Below, one piece after another: positions 37,876 through 45,247 of a DNA stretch of 64,000 nucleotides. A program made the translations under genes and the position numbers. The notes beneath the pieces were generated by a model. The model did not search any database. It had not been told where the DNA came from and saw nothing but the letters and a program-made list of their open reading frames with translations. Positions within the stretch are counted from its first letter, which is position 1, and each line of letters opens with the position of its first letter. The DNA comes from Thermincola carboxydiphila (GTDB taxonomy: Bacteria; Bacillota; Thermincolia; Thermincolales; UBA2595), in contig JAENZJ010000009.1 in the NCBI GenBank assembly GCA_016841325.1, positions 50,148 through 114,147 on the forward strand, in the 5' to 3' direction.

Positions 37876-38723
37876 TGTCACAGCCGGAAATGTATTTTTT
37901 CTGGATTACTGTTTCCTGTTATATTATTGCAGCTTTTTCATATCTCTACCGGTTTTATTCCGGCAGCGCCAGGGCTGATGCGGTCGGGACGCGGCTGGCG
38001 GTGGCAGGTGGAATAGCTAATTTCCTGGTAATCGCCATACGCACGCTCTCAACAGGACACTTGCCGGTACGCACCCTTTATGAACTCAATATTGTGGTTG
38101 CCTTTCTCGCGGTACTGGTGTTTTTGCTGGCCCGGAGGCGTTTTTCCTGGGTAAGCCTGCCTGGTATCATATCGGTGTCTTTTGCTTTTCTCGTTATGGG
38201 CTGGGGTTATGCTGACTCTACAGAGGCCCTGCCCCTTACCCCTGCATACAGAAGCAGGTGGCTGGCAGTGCATGTTTTGTTTGCCCTCACTTCCACCGCA
38301 TGTTATGTGCTGGGTGCAGCTGCAGGAATTTTCTTTCTCCTGAAGGACCGGTTTGCTCCGGGGGCTGAACCTGAGAGATACCGTATGCTGCCGGAAAAAG
38401 AAATTCTGGAGGAGTCAGGGGTTAGGTTCATCCTGCTTGGCTTTATTGCAGGAACAATCATGATTATCAGCGGCTCTATCTGGGCCAAGCTGCTTTGGGG
38501 CAAGTACTGGGGGTGGGACCCTGTAGAAACCTGGTCTCTGGTTAGCTGGCTGATCTACGGTATATTCCTGCACCTCCGTTTTACTCATGGTTGGAGGGGC
38601 AGGAAACTTGTGTGGCTTGGACTGGGCTGTCTGGTAACCAATATCATCAGCTTCTGGGCCGTTGGACTGGTTACCCCGGACACTTATCATACCCTGGACC
38701 AAATTACAAGGCCCATAGAATAG
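37875..38723 (+). CDS. ccsB: Cytochrome c biogenesis protein CcsB/ResC
   Basis: A 282-residue polytopic protein (about eight helices) with the tryptophan-rich WWD motif WGKYWGWDPVETWSLVSWL, the heme-handling signature of CcsA/CcmC/CcmF proteins. Together with ResB it forms the System II cytochrome c synthase. The start ATG 37875 shares its A with the resB stop codon. The domain is complete, so the cell does not need the fused CcsBA form. A third NHL gene follows after 15 bases and appears co-transcribed. Confidence 0.93.
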   Translation: MSQPEMYFFWITVSCYIIAAFSYLYRFYSGSARADAVGTRLAVAGGIANFLVIAIRTLSTGHLPVRTLYELNIVVAFLAVLVFLLARRRFSWVSLPGIISVSFAFLVMGWGYADSTEALPLTPAYRSRWLAVHVLFALTSTACYVLGAAAGIFFLLKDRFAPGAEPERYRMLPEKEILEESGVRFILLGFIAGTIMIISGSIWAKLLWGKYWGWDPVETWSLVSWLIYGIFLHLRFTHGWRGRKLVWLGLGCLVTNIISFWAVGLVTPDTYHTLDQITRPIE

Positions 38724-38738
38724 CAGCAAGGGGCGTCT

Positions 38739-39689
38739 GTGGTGAAAAAAATTTTTATCAATAACAAAATATATTGCAGAGCTGCTGCAGCCGGAATCCT
38801 GATTATTGCCCTAACAGTATTGGGATGGTTTATGTATGCTAAGGACAGCAGTGTTGTCAACCTGGAACACCGGCCGCGGGAAGCGCAGGAGAAACCGGTC
38901 TGTCTGGGAAGTATTGACTTAACCGGGCCTTCAGGGCAGAGGCGGGAACCGGTTTGGGTGTACGTTTACAATGACCGGGTCTATGTAAGTTATTACGGTG
39001 AAGACCGGGTTGAATTCCTGACTCCGGAAGGGAAAAAGGCCGGGGATATTCTTACCAGGATAACCAAGGCCGCCGGCAGGCCGGAGGGCATGGTGCAGAC
39101 AGGAGACCGCCTGTTGGTGGCTGATTATCATAATGGTGGAATCGGCCTTTATACTGAAAAAGGCAGGTTGGTTGATGCATTTTATGAGACCCCGGATAAA
39201 CGGCGTATTAAGCCTGTGGGGGTAACGGTGCGGGACAGAGTGTTCTATATAACCGATGTCAGTACCAATGGCTGGTTTGCTGCAGGTGATGACGGTGTTT
39301 TTCTTACTGAAATAAAGGGTGACACTTCAGAAAACAGGCTGGAATTCCCCTATGGAATAGTTGTGAGTGACGATGGCAGGGTTATCGTGACAGACCCGCC
39401 GGGAAACCGGATTAAAGTATTCACCTGTGCCGGTTGGACTGTCGGAGACCTGCCTACAGCTGAAGTTGGTATGAAGAATCCACAGGGAATAGCAATCGAC
39501 GGCCTGGGGCGGATACACGTGGTGGATAACGGTACAGGCTGTGTGTTCGTATATGACAACAAAGGCAGGTTTATGTTCACTTATAGTGAAGGGCTCAAAA
39601 ACCCTTCAACTGTTGCTGTAGACCACAAAACAAGAGTTATTTATATAACCGATACCGGAAACGGAAGAATTTCTGTCTGGGGATATTGA
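38739..39689 (+). CDS. NHL-repeat protein 3, membrane-anchored
   Basis: A 316-residue protein with one N-terminal membrane helix (about 11-32) and a beta-propeller of NHL-like blades, for example FPYGIVVSDDGRVIVTDPPGNRIKVF and NPQGIAIDGLGRIHVVDNGTGCVFVYD. It is a more divergent paralogue of the two NHL proteins upstream. It shares an operon with resB and ccsB, so it may take part in cytochrome assembly rather than in electron transfer itself. Two consecutive GTG codons (38739, 38742) could start it; AAGGGG upstream suits either. Confidence 0.85.
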   Translation: MVKKIFINNKIYCRAAAAGILIIALTVLGWFMYAKDSSVVNLEHRPREAQEKPVCLGSIDLTGPSGQRREPVWVYVYNDRVYVSYYGEDRVEFLTPEGKKAGDILTRITKAAGRPEGMVQTGDRLLVADYHNGGIGLYTEKGRLVDAFYETPDKRRIKPVGVTVRDRVFYITDVSTNGWFAAGDDGVFLTEIKGDTSENRLEFPYGIVVSDDGRVIVTDPPGNRIKVFTCAGWTVGDLPTAEVGMKNPQGIAIDGLGRIHVVDNGTGCVFVYDNKGRFMFTYSEGLKNPSTVAVDHKTRVIYITDTGNGRISVWGY

Positions 39690-39775
39690 AAAGATGAGCC
39701 GGATGGCAGGAGTTTTCCGACAAAAAGTCTAATTATTTACTATAAAGTACTTTGCTGTTTATTTAGGAGGCAGTT

Positions 39776-41245
39776 ATGGCCAGAATAATGCTGGTTACCC
39801 CTGATTACCACTGTGGTGTTGTTGAGTCTGCCGGCAGGTGGCCTCACCTGGGGTTTGTATATCTTGCCGGAGAATTGCGCAAGAAAGGCCATGAGGTGAG
39901 GATTTATGACGCCATGGCCAAGAACCACAGCTTCTCACAGATTATGGACAATATTATGAAATATAACCCGGATGTGGTGGGGACAACCGCTTATACCGCC
40001 ACCATGCCTGCCGCCGCCGATATCCTGAGGGCGGTGAAGCAATGGAAACCGGGATGTCTTAGTGTGATTGGCGGAATTCACCCGACTTTCTGTTATGAGG
40101 AAGTCCTTCGTGACTATCCCTTTATTAATGTCATTGTCCGCTTCGAAGGTGAATATACCCTGCCTGAAGTCATTACTGCCTGGGAGTCCGGAAGTGAATT
40201 CAGCGGTGTTTCCGGAATCGCTTTTGCCCGGGACGGTGAAGTCGTTTGTACACCGGTGAGAGAATATACCGGTGACCTTGATACCCTCTCTCCCGCATGG
40301 GACCTCCTGGAATGGGAAGACTATACCTTTTTTGTTTACCCGGGTTCGCGCCTGGGCATTATTTCTACTTCCCGGGGTTGTATCCATGACTGTGCCTTTT
40401 GTTCCCAGCACAGGTTCTGGAGCAGGACCTGGCGTGGCAGAAAGCCTCAGAATGTGGTTGCCGAGATCGCGTATCTCGTCAGGGAATACAATGTGGGGAT
40501 ATTCTTTATTGCTGACGAATATCCGACCAGGGACAGGCAGAGGTGGGAGAAAATACTCGACCTGTTGATTGAAAAGGACCTGGGGGCATCTTTTTTACTG
40601 GAAACCCGGGTTGATGACATCGTCCGTGATGAGGATATTATTGATAAATACAGAAAGGCCGGTATTATACATATTTATGTGGGTATTGAAGCAGCATCAC
40701 AGCAAACCCTTGACCTTTTTAGAAAAGGGATAGCTGCAGATGATTCCCGGAGGGCCCTGGATATAATCCACAGTGCCGGGATTGTGTCAGAAACATCATT
40801 TATCCTGGGGACTCCGGGAGAGACGCCGGAATCAATTGCCCGGACCCTGGAGAGTGCACGCCTCTACAACCCTGACTTTGCCCATTTTCTGCTGCTGGCG
40901 CCCTGGCCATATGCTGATATGTATCCGGAACTGGCCCCTTTCATCTTCCAAAAGGATTACTCCAGGTATAATCTGGTGGAGCCGGTTATCAAGCCTGAAG
41001 CAATGACCGGTGATGAGCTGTTCACCGAGGTCCTGAACTGTTACCGGAAGTTTTATATGACCAAAATACCCGAATGGGTTAACCTGAAAAACAGTTTTAA
41101 GAGAAAATATGCGATCCAGTCAATGAAAGCCATCATGGAAAATTCTTTTCTCAAAGAGCATATACTGAAATTAGGAACCATGCCAAAGTCGGTGGAAAAG
41201 ATCATCAAGGGGCTCTATTCGGAAGCGCGGGAGGGGACAGGGTGA
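39776..41245 (+). CDS. B12-binding domain radical SAM protein (BchE/P-methylase-like)
   Basis: A 489-residue protein: N-terminal cobalamin-binding-like domain (about 1-140; RIMLVTPDYHCG, HLGFVYLAGELRKKGHEVRIYDA), a radical SAM core with the CX3CX2C motif CIHDCAFC near residue 202, and a C-terminal helical region. Related enzymes do methylations, ring closures or cyclisations on varied substrates; the neighbours give no clear substrate. ATG 39776 follows TTAGGAGG. It appears to be a single gene. The B12-domain DxHxxG motif is not seen, so cobalamin may bind base-off without a protein ligand, or not at all. Confidence 0.85.
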   Translation: MARIMLVTPDYHCGVVESAGRWPHLGFVYLAGELRKKGHEVRIYDAMAKNHSFSQIMDNIMKYNPDVVGTTAYTATMPAAADILRAVKQWKPGCLSVIGGIHPTFCYEEVLRDYPFINVIVRFEGEYTLPEVITAWESGSEFSGVSGIAFARDGEVVCTPVREYTGDLDTLSPAWDLLEWEDYTFFVYPGSRLGIISTSRGCIHDCAFCSQHRFWSRTWRGRKPQNVVAEIAYLVREYNVGIFFIADEYPTRDRQRWEKILDLLIEKDLGASFLLETRVDDIVRDEDIIDKYRKAGIIHIYVGIEAASQQTLDLFRKGIAADDSRRALDIIHSAGIVSETSFILGTPGETPESIARTLESARLYNPDFAHFLLLAPWPYADMYPELAPFIFQKDYSRYNLVEPVIKPEAMTGDELFTEVLNCYRKFYMTKIPEWVNLKNSFKRKYAIQSMKAIMENSFLKEHILKLGTMPKSVEKIIKGLYSEAREGTG

Positions 41246-41611
41246 AAAATTTTTTTGAAAAATTAGTGAAAAAAAGTTCAAGCAAGAAGGGTTTTGGCGG
41301 AAATCATAGAATATAAATCATAGAATGCAATTTATAGAATATTTAGAATAGAAATGCAATTGTGTCGCATAAGTATTTAAAGAAATATTATATAAGTATC
41401 AAAGAAATATTATATTACAGGAGGTGCATAATTAAACTGCCGGGAAACCGGCAAAAAGTCACATTCACAATAATAAAGTATGCCGGCTTGGGGGGCAGCA
41501 GGAACAAAGGATATTGTATGTGACAACAGCTACCGATTGATTTTACAGTTACCACAATAGTTACCGCAACATAGTTACCGTACAAATTAATATTAATGAG
41601 AGGTGGTAAGA
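41246..41611. other. Non-coding 366-bp gap: AT-rich repeats and a structured leader
   Basis: No supported gene. The first half is AT-rich, with an imperfect 22-23 bp tandem repeat (41370-41415; AAAGAAATATTATAT at 41379 and 41401). A perfect AGGAGGTG (41419-41426) follows with no ATG/GTG/TTG frame of useful length after it. GCCGG-GAAA-CCGGC (41439-41452) is a tetraloop hairpin. GTCACAT..ACAATA (41458-41472) pairs with TATTGT-ATGTGAC (41512-41524), a 13-bp stem with a two-base bulge. It leads into the sigma-like gene. Confidence 0.55.
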
Positions 41612-42274
41612 ATGCAGTTCCTTGAAAATGATCTGTCTGACGAGGAACTGGTCTTATTAGCAAAGGCCGGTGATGACAGAGCCTTTGAGGCACTACTTCT
41701 CAGGTATGATGCCCTTATCAGCAATATTACCAGGAAGTTCTTTATTCAGGGGAATGAATCGGGGGATGTGCTGCAGATCGCCAGAATCGCACTGTGGGAG
41801 GCAGCTCAGCATTTTAACCCTCAAAGGGGGCTTTTCAGGCCATTTATGGGTATGGTGGTAAAAAGAAGGCTGCAGTCTGCAGTGAGGCATTCCTTTAGTT
41901 GTACAAACTTGCCTTGCTACAAGAGTTGTTCACTGGATGCCATAATCAGTGATGAAAATGATGAGCAGCTCTATAACAGAATCGGGGTTGAAGAAGACCC
42001 CCTGAGGAATTATGATGATTCGGTTTTTAAATGTGAGTTTTCCAAATTTATACATAATGAGCTGTCGGACACAGAATACAGGATAGTTGTAGAGATGCTT
42101 AACCGTAAGAATTCCAAAGATATAGACAAAGACCGGAGAGGCAGGATTTCTATCTACCGGGATATCAGCAAAAAGCTCAACATTCCCGAGAAGGGTGTCG
42201 ATAATGCCTGGCAGAGAGTAAAGAGAAAGTACAAAAATTGGTATGAGGATAATTTTGGGGGGCTTCCCATGTAA
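41612..42274 (+). CDS. Sigma-70 family-like RNA polymerase sigma factor
   Basis: A 220-residue protein. Residues about 8-90 match sigma region 2: SDEELVLLAKAGDDRAFEALLLRYDALI, then QGNESGDVLQIARIALWEAAQHFNPQRGLF, where the DL/D-x-x-Q-x-A motif binds core polymerase. The C-terminal part (about 140-215) holds a helical DNA-binding-like region, ISIYRDISKKLNIPEKGVDNAWQRVKRKYKNWY, consistent with a region 4 helix-turn-helix. It looks closest to sporulation or stationary-phase sigma factors of the SigH type, without certain assignment. ATG 41612 has GAGAGGTGG upstream. A structured leader precedes it and may control it. Confidence 0.75.
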   Translation: MQFLENDLSDEELVLLAKAGDDRAFEALLLRYDALISNITRKFFIQGNESGDVLQIARIALWEAAQHFNPQRGLFRPFMGMVVKRRLQSAVRHSFSCTNLPCYKSCSLDAIISDENDEQLYNRIGVEEDPLRNYDDSVFKCEFSKFIHNELSDTEYRIVVEMLNRKNSKDIDKDRRGRISIYRDISKKLNIPEKGVDNAWQRVKRKYKNWYEDNFGGLPM

Positions 42275-42294
42275 ACGGGAAGAATTAACTGAGG

Positions 42295-42325
42295 GGCGCA
42301 CATCTTTGAATATGTGATGTGCGCC
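42295..42325 (+). terminator. Terminator of the sigma-like gene
   Basis: A 10-bp perfect stem GGCGCACATC/GATGTGCGCC, 11-base loop, followed by TTTCATTTTAC. Confidence 0.85.
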
Positions 42326-42458
42326 TTTCATTTTACTACAGGAAAATATACCATGGTGCAGGCACTTTAGTTTTGGGGAAGCTTATCAAAAACAGGAAAC
42401 CATGGTAAAATAATAGGGATATTGGTTTAGGAGATATTGAAACAGAGGAGAATGCTAC

Positions 42459-42827
42459 ATGGAACTTTGCAGATTTTGGGTAGTCAGTCCTGCTGACGGG
42501 GAGACAGGAAAGCCTGAACCCATCAAACTTGTTTTTTTTGAAAACGGTGACATCGATGTCATCAGTCTGTCTGATGACCCTGAATTCCGGGGGGCGTACA
42601 AACTTCCTTCAGGCAGTTATTACTATTCCGGAGACACCCTGAAAGTTCCTGAAGAAAACCTTAGCCGCGTTGTTCCTCTGGTTCCCCGGGCTGAGGACGA
42701 AGCCTGTTACCGCAGCAGCCTTTTTTCAGCAGGTCTGCTGAATCAGCAGGAGTGGGAATTATTTTATAATAACAGGGCTGCCTGGAAGTCTTTGCGGATA
42801 ATGGCGGTAATTTTCGGTGAAGAATAA
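42459..42827 (+). CDS. Hypothetical protein, 122 aa
   Basis: A small soluble protein with no signal or membrane helix. It begins MELCRFWVVSPADGETG and includes the beta-rich stretch PIKLVFFENGDIDVISLSDDPEFRG. The C-terminal helix QQEWELFYNNRAAWKSLRIMAVIF is amphipathic. I do not recognise a family. ATG 42459 has a GAGGAG run some 10 bases upstream. The 3' end overlaps the next gene by 11 bases, so the two are cotranslated. Confidence 0.65.
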   Translation: MELCRFWVVSPADGETGKPEPIKLVFFENGDIDVISLSDDPEFRGAYKLPSGSYYYSGDTLKVPEENLSRVVPLVPRAEDEACYRSSLFSAGLLNQQEWELFYNNRAAWKSLRIMAVIFGEE

Positions 42828-43566
42828 TAATACTTCGGGCAGGGTCTGGGAGTTGGATTTTCTCCGGGGCATCGCCCTGATCCTGATGGTCATTTTCCAC
42901 CTGCTTTATGATTTAAATGAATTCTATGGGTATCCCGTCCGTTATAACAGTGGGATATATTTCTATATTGGCAAAACAGCAGGCTCATTGTTTATACTGA
43001 TTTCGGCTGTAAGCTCGGTCTTCAGCAGGAATAACTTTAAAAGGGCTGCCCTGTTCCTGGGGACAGGCATGGCAATTACACTGGTAACACACCTGTATAA
43101 TCCTGCCTTCGGGATTAAATACGGTATCCTGCACTTTCTGGGGACATCTGTGCTAATTTATCCGCTTTTTCGAAATCAGGATAAATATGTTCTTGCACTG
43201 CTGGGTACATTTATCATAGCCCTGGGCATTTATTTCGATTCTGTTAAGGTGGATAATAATTACCTGTTTTTGTTCAACCTTACTGACAGTACATGGGTGT
43301 CGGCAGACTACTATCCCCTGTTCCCATGGCTGGGGGTATTTCTCTATGGAGTTTGTCTGCAAAAGTTTTTTTACCCGCAGCCAGGCAGTAATGGTGAAAG
43401 AGGTCTGAATTTAATGGATTACATGCCGGGGAGGTTCTCTGAGCTTAAGGCCGGATTGGATTTTGTTGCCTTGCTGGGGCGGCATACCCTTTTGGTTTAT
43501 TTGGCCCACCAGCCCTTGCTGATCCTGCTTATCGGTATATATGTAAAAATCGCAGCATTACTCTGA
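42817..43566 (+). CDS. DUF1624/heparan-alpha-glucosaminide acetyltransferase-like membrane protein
   Basis: A 249-residue polytopic membrane protein (about seven helices). The opening RVWELDFLRGIALILMVIFHLLYDLNEF is the signature of the DUF1624/acyltransferase-3-like group: Glu-x-Asp-Phe-x-Arg-Gly with a conserved His in helix 1. A late segment, LGRHTLLVYLAHQPLLI, is also typical. Members probably transfer acyl groups to envelope sugars; the substrate is unknown. GTG 42817 lies inside the preceding frame, so translation is coupled. Confidence 0.8.
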   Translation: MKNNNTSGRVWELDFLRGIALILMVIFHLLYDLNEFYGYPVRYNSGIYFYIGKTAGSLFILISAVSSVFSRNNFKRAALFLGTGMAITLVTHLYNPAFGIKYGILHFLGTSVLIYPLFRNQDKYVLALLGTFIIALGIYFDSVKVDNNYLFLFNLTDSTWVSADYYPLFPWLGVFLYGVCLQKFFYPQPGSNGERGLNLMDYMPGRFSELKAGLDFVALLGRHTLLVYLAHQPLLILLIGIYVKIAALL

Positions 43567-43643
43567 GTTGTAACAGAGATTTGGAGTAAAAATGCAGCAG
43601 TAATGGTATTATTAACATCAGTAACAATGTTAGGAGAAGGATT

Positions 43644-44798
43644 ATGTCCAAAATCGAGCTTATAGCAACGGCAACCTTTGGCCTGGAGGCTGTGGTTGCC
43701 CGTGAAGTCAGGAACCTGGGTTATGATGAAGTCACTGTTGAAGACGGCAGGGTAACATTTACTGCAGATGAAGCAGCCATCTGCAGGGCTAACCTTTGGC
43801 TCAGGAGCGCCGACAGGGTTTTGTTAAAAATGGGGTCTTTTGAGGCGACTACTTTCGAAGAACTGTTTCAGAAGACACGGGCCCTTCCGTGGCCTGACTG
43901 GCTGCCAGAAAATGCCAATTTTCCCGTTAACGGAAAGTCGGTAAAATCCAAGCTGCACAGTGTCCCTGACTGCCAGGCAATTGTGAAAAAAGCGGTTGTC
44001 GAAAAGATGAAGGAAAGGTACCGCCGGGAATGGTTTGATGAAGAAGGCCCCCGGTTTACTATAGAAGTAGCCCTGCTGAAGGATGTGGCTACACTGACAG
44101 TGGATACCAGTGGTCCGGGACTTCACAAAAGGGGTTACCGGAAGCTGACTTCTGAAGCTCCGCTGAAAGAGACCCTGGCAGCGGGGATGGTCAGTCTGGC
44201 CAGGTGGTTTCACGACAGGGTGTTCATGGACCCCTTGTGCGGCTCGGGGACTATCCCTGTGGAGGCAGCCCTGACAGGGTTAAATATTGCCCCGGGTATT
44301 AACAGAAGTTTTGATGCCGAACTATGGCCGGCGGTCCCGCAGAAGCTGTGGCAGGAAGCCAGGACAGAAGCGGCAGACCTGGTTAAGAGAGACCGCAAAC
44401 TGCGGATTATTGGGACTGACATCGATGACAAGGTATTAAGCCTTGCCAGATATCATGCCAAAGCTGCCGGTGTTGCGGAACATATTCACTTCCAGCGGCT
44501 TGCGGTATCAGATGTGCGTACCCAATCAAAATACGGATATATTATCTGCAACCCTCCCTATGGGGAACGCCTGGGCGAGGCCAAAGAGGTAGAAAAGCTT
44601 TACAGGGAAATGGGCCGGGTTTTTGGGTCCCTGGATACCTGGTCCTATTATATCCTGACATCATACCCGCGTTTTGAACAGCTTTTCGGACGAAAGGCGG
44701 ATAAAAGGCGAAAACTCTATAATGGCAGGATTGAGTGCCATTATTACCAGTATTTTGGGCCACGGCCGCCGCGGAGGGCAGTCATGATGGAGAAGTAA
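43644..44798 (+). CDS. THUMP-domain class I SAM-dependent RNA methyltransferase (RlmL/YpsC-like)
   Basis: A 384-residue enzyme: N-terminal ferredoxin-like and THUMP domains (about 1-155) that hold RNA, and a Rossmann methyltransferase with FMDPLCGSGTIPVEAAL (SAM-binding motif I) and NPPYGERLG (motif IV, N6-adenine/N2-guanine type). Homologues methylate guanine 2445 of 23S rRNA. ATG 43644 follows AGGAGAAGG. It is the N-terminal, RlmL-type half only; the RlmK half of the enterobacterial fusion is absent, as in other Gram-positives. Confidence 0.92.
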   Translation: MSKIELIATATFGLEAVVAREVRNLGYDEVTVEDGRVTFTADEAAICRANLWLRSADRVLLKMGSFEATTFEELFQKTRALPWPDWLPENANFPVNGKSVKSKLHSVPDCQAIVKKAVVEKMKERYRREWFDEEGPRFTIEVALLKDVATLTVDTSGPGLHKRGYRKLTSEAPLKETLAAGMVSLARWFHDRVFMDPLCGSGTIPVEAALTGLNIAPGINRSFDAELWPAVPQKLWQEARTEAADLVKRDRKLRIIGTDIDDKVLSLARYHAKAAGVAEHIHFQRLAVSDVRTQSKYGYIICNPPYGERLGEAKEVEKLYREMGRVFGSLDTWSYYILTSYPRFEQLFGRKADKRRKLYNGRIECHYYQYFGPRPPRRAVMMEK

Positions 44799-44851
44799 GG
44801 GAAAACTTAAAAGAATAAAAACCTGAGAGAAATAATCGGGAGGTGGAAAGT

Positions 44852-45136
44852 TTGGAACAATGGGTGAACATGGAGAAGGTATTTGCTACTGAAAGGGAGG
44901 CCAATAAAGCAGCAGTTGTGGTGAAGGTAACGGAATCACGGCTATCCAGTGTACCAGGCGGGCCGCAATATGATATAGAGACTGAATTGGTCAAGGTTGA
45001 TGATGGATGGCAGGTACGGTGGCGTAAAGTGCCTGCCAGGGATTCCGGTTGTTCCGGCTGCGGCTCCTGCCAGGCGGTTTCCCGGCCTGTGAGGAAGCCG
45101 GCCAAAGTAATTCCATTCAGGCCCCGGCAGCAGTAG
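44852..45136 (+). CDS. Small protein with C-terminal Cys-rich motif
   Basis: A 94-residue protein. The middle part, KAAVVVKVTESRLSSVPGGPQYDIETELVKVDDGWQVRWRKVPA, looks like a small beta domain. A tail with CSGCGSC (three cysteines in CX2CX2C spacing) and many basic and proline residues follows. I do not recognise the family; the motif could bind a metal or a cluster. TTG 44852 is chosen because GGGAGGTGG lies 7 bases upstream; GTG 44843 overlaps the ribosome site. It ends at a large convergent terminator. Confidence 0.6.
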   Translation: MEQWVNMEKVFATEREANKAAVVVKVTESRLSSVPGGPQYDIETELVKVDDGWQVRWRKVPARDSGCSGCGSCQAVSRPVRKPAKVIPFRPRQQ

Positions 45137-45199
45137 AGGGGTAGATGTAATCCGGACAGGCGATAAAATACGCCTTATTTACGGAATACATCTACCCCT
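45137..45199. terminator. Bidirectional terminator between convergent genes
   Basis: A perfect 13-bp stem: AGGGGTAGATGTA (45137-45149) with TACATCTACCCCT (45187-45199), inner TCCG/CGGA and a small AGGCG/CGCCT hairpin in the loop. CTGTCTTTT follows on the plus side. Confidence 0.8.
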
Positions 45200-45247
45200 G
45201 TCTTTTGCTATATTTACATTCAGAAAAACTGCATTTAAAATCAGGCG

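Noticed and set aside
41439..41524. Cyclic-di-GMP (GEMM) or other named riboswitch
   Set aside because: The tetraloop hairpin is suggestive, but the conserved GEMM core strings are absent, so I kept it only as a structured leader.
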